Assembly (NCBI RefSeq): GCF_001656035.1
Contig: NZ_CP010029.1
Location: 710,885-774,884, forward strand
Reading direction: 5' to 3'
Length of the DNA: 64,000 nt
From: Yersinia entomophaga
GTDB taxonomy: Bacteria > Pseudomonadota > Gammaproteobacteria > Enterobacterales > Enterobacteriaceae
The position numbers and the translations under genes are program-made. Below are positions 62,293-64,000 of this stretch, piece after piece (position 1 is the first letter of the stretch; every line of letters begins with the position of its first letter). The notes beneath the pieces are model-generated. The model was given only the letters and a program-made list of their open reading frames with translations. It did not search any database and was not told where the DNA came from.

Positions 62293-63579
62293 ATGCAACC
62301 ACATCCTTCCGCTACAGGTGTGACATCCATTCTTGTTGTTGATGATTCGGCAAGTTATCGCTTTTTACTGGTTAACCTACTAAGAAATTGGCAATTCACT
62401 GTTTTTGAGGCAGAAAATGGTCAAGACGCTTTGGCTATCCTTGATAGTAATTCCATCAATATGGTGATCAGTGACTGGGAAATGCCGGTTATGGATGGGT
62501 TGAAACTCTGTACAACTATCCGAAAACAATATTCCGATCGCTATATTTATTTAGTATTGATAACCGTGCGTCAATCCGTCGAGGATTTGATCGCGGGATT
62601 AGATGCGGGTGCCGATGATTTTCTGTCAAAACCGATAAATCAAAGTGAGCTACGCGCCCGATTACATGCGGGTGAACGTATATTAATGCTAGAGGCAACC
62701 CTCGATGCTCGTAATCAGAAATTGTCCCAAGCCTATGAACAAATAGAAAATGACTTGCAGGCTGCGGCAAAATTGCAACGTAGTGTTTTACCTGCAGAAA
62801 AGCTAATGGTGAGTGGTTTTCAAGCTGAATGGATGTTTATACCATCTGCTTATGTTTCGGGTGACTTGTTAAGTTTTTTCCAACTGGGTAATCAACACAT
62901 TGGTTTTTATAGTATTGATGTTGCAGGGCATGGTGTGGCGGCAGCGATGCTCTCACTGTCAGTTGCGCGCCAATTTCTTAATGGGCGCACGGTGGATAAC
63001 TTACTGATTTCGCCCGCAGATACCCCCTCTGGTTATCTGATTACCCCGCCACATAAAGTTGTCAACGAACTTAATCGCCGTTTTTGTATAGAGAATGATG
63101 ATATAGCCACTTATTTCACTCTTATTTATGGCGTTATTGATGTTCAAACCGCGACCGGAGTGCTTTGTCAGGCAGGGCATCCGACACCTTTTATTGTCAG
63201 TAGCTCAAGTCAGATTACGCCCATTGGTGAAGGCGGGGCACCGGTTGGACTTATTGATTCGATGGACTATCAGGACACGGTGTTCACTCTGGCTTCGGGT
63301 GATCGGCTCTATTTATTCACCGACGGTATTATTGAGTGTGAAAATGCTGAGCAAGAGCTTTTTGGAGAACGACGGTTACAAGAATTACTGGCCGCTAGTC
63401 AGCGCGACAGTGTGCAAACCGTTTTTAGGCAAGTACAGCAGGCATTGAAATGCTGGCATCCTGCGCAAAAAAATGACCATCAGAGCGATATTCATAATGG
63501 ACGTTCTGCATTTAGTGATGATATTTCGTTGCTGGTAATTGAGCGTAATAACAATTCCCTTCTCCTAACAGAATTGTAA
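62293..63579 (+). CDS. response regulator with PP2C-type serine phosphatase output (RsbU/HsbR-like)
   Basis: 428 aa. Receiver domain 14-130: acid pocket VVDDSASYRF, phosphorylated Asp in MVISDWEMPVMDG, Lys in FLSKPIN. Coiled linker 135-165, then a SpoIIE/PP2C domain: SGDLLSFF, YSIDVAGHGVAAAMLSL, FTDGIIECENAEQELFGERRL. It should dephosphorylate a STAS antagonist, probably the neighbour at 63590 (10 bp away). The cognate histidine kinase and the anti-sigma/serine kinase are not in the window. Confidence 0.88.
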   Translation: MQPHPSATGVTSILVVDDSASYRFLLVNLLRNWQFTVFEAENGQDALAILDSNSINMVISDWEMPVMDGLKLCTTIRKQYSDRYIYLVLITVRQSVEDLIAGLDAGADDFLSKPINQSELRARLHAGERILMLEATLDARNQKLSQAYEQIENDLQAAAKLQRSVLPAEKLMVSGFQAEWMFIPSAYVSGDLLSFFQLGNQHIGFYSIDVAGHGVAAAMLSLSVARQFLNGRTVDNLLISPADTPSGYLITPPHKVVNELNRRFCIENDDIATYFTLIYGVIDVQTATGVLCQAGHPTPFIVSSSSQITPIGEGGAPVGLIDSMDYQDTVFTLASGDRLYLFTDGIIECENAEQELFGERRLQELLAASQRDSVQTVFRQVQQALKCWHPAQKNDHQSDIHNGRSAFSDDISLLVIERNNNSLLLTEL

Positions 63580-63589
63580 GGAAGAAATA

Positions 63590-63937
63590 ATGAATTTTGA
63601 AACTAAAACAATTGAAAATGTATTAGTGATAACCCCCTTGATTAGGCGACTCGATGCATCAGTTTCGCTGAAATTTAAAGAAGATATACAAGCAATGATT
63701 GCCCGAGGAGCCAATAATATTTTATTGGATTTTAGTCGGGTAGATTTCATCGACAGTAGTTGTTTAGGTGCACTGGTTTCGTTGTTGAAAACCTTAAATG
63801 GTAAAGGTGAGTTGGCTATTTGCTCATTGAATAACAATATCCACGGAATGTTCAAGTTAACCCGGATGGATAGGATATTTACTATCGGCACTGATCAACC
63901 CGATACCATACAGCAGATGAATTTCGTAGCGCCTTGA
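63590..63937 (+). CDS. STAS-domain anti-sigma factor antagonist-like protein
   Basis: A 115-aa STAS protein (SpoIIAA/RsbV/HsbA type). The phosphorylatable Ser sits in VDFIDSSCLGALVSLLKTL; strands VLVITPLIRRLDASVS and ANNILLDFSRV are typical. AAGGAAG precedes the ATG. With the upstream phosphatase it forms a partner-switching module. Confidence 0.9.
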   Translation: MNFETKTIENVLVITPLIRRLDASVSLKFKEDIQAMIARGANNILLDFSRVDFIDSSCLGALVSLLKTLNGKGELAICSLNNNIHGMFKLTRMDRIFTIGTDQPDTIQQMNFVAP

Positions 63938-63957
63938 TTTATAGGGAGTAAATATTT

Positions 63958-64000
63958 ATGAAAGCCATGATCCTTGCTGCCGGAAAAGGAACCAGAGCCA
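63958..64000 (+). CDS. sugar nucleotidyltransferase, N-terminus only
   Basis: Fourteen codons: MKAMILAAGKGTRA, the NTP-binding start (LAAGxGTR) of nucleotidyltransferases such as GlgC, RmlA, GalU-like enzymes or HddC. GGGAG precedes it. Continues beyond the window. Co-direction with the STAS gene suggests the same operon. Confidence 0.75.
   Translation, partial: MKAMILAAGKGTRA

Overview
The window is a chromosomal segment of an enterobacterium. It carries the Enterobacterales backbone order purB-hflD-mnmA-nudJ-rluE / icd, with proteins very close to the E. coli ones. The accessory content (DUF4225 effector, Hcp, opgC/glucan-phosphorylase cluster) makes me favour Yersinia or a close Yersiniaceae relative; the species is an inference.

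Layout. 1-6178: backbone, ending in icd. 6179-52376: a complete-looking 46.2-kb prophage inserted in the 3' end of icd. It is bounded by a perfect 172-bp direct repeat (6007-6178 and 52205-52376), the same locus used by phage 21 and e14. 52377-55745: debris of a second, older icd-targeted prophage (degenerate integrase, a scrap of a gpN-like gene) with an AT-rich gene for a large exported protein between them. 55870-64000: host genes. These are a VIT/CCC1-type transporter, a broken cytochrome b561 gene, and a same-strand cluster of opgC, an alpha-glucan phosphorylase, an outer-membrane protein, a response regulator/PP2C phosphatase, a STAS protein and the start of a nucleotidyltransferase.

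Prophage logic. The left arm (minus strand) holds int, xis and an early operon with yfdR- and yfdQ-like genes. An intact IS3-family IS407-group element (4-bp target duplication) lies between the presumed PL/OL and that operon. The immunity region has a LexA-type cI repressor, three operator-like dyads, and an HsdR_N/PD-(D/E)xK protein in the position lambda gives to rexAB. The right arm has cro-like and cII-like genes, a replication gene containing five 15-bp iterons, a Dam-type methylase, Rha/KilAC, DUF968 and a Q-type antiterminator, then a late leader with terminator. Lysis genes (holin, GH19 endolysin, Rz/Rz1) are followed by a lambda-like cos region (cosQ heptamer, cosN-like block, eight GGTAACA boxes).

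Virion. The head module is lambda-like (Nu1, A, W, B, C, D, E, FI/FII position). The tail is contractile and Mu/SfV-like (sheath, tube, -1 frameshifted chaperone, tape measure with a lytic transglycosylase domain, gpN and gp44-gp48 baseplate). The tail-fibre region is a roughly 2.5-kb invertible cassette: two fibre C-termini with their own assembly chaperones in opposite orientation, flanked by inverted hix/gix-type sites, next to a Pin/Gin-type invertase. The right end carries cargo: a frameshifted hcp, a DUF4225 effector-like gene with a small membrane protein as presumed immunity, IS debris, and an SOS-controlled dinI-like gene.
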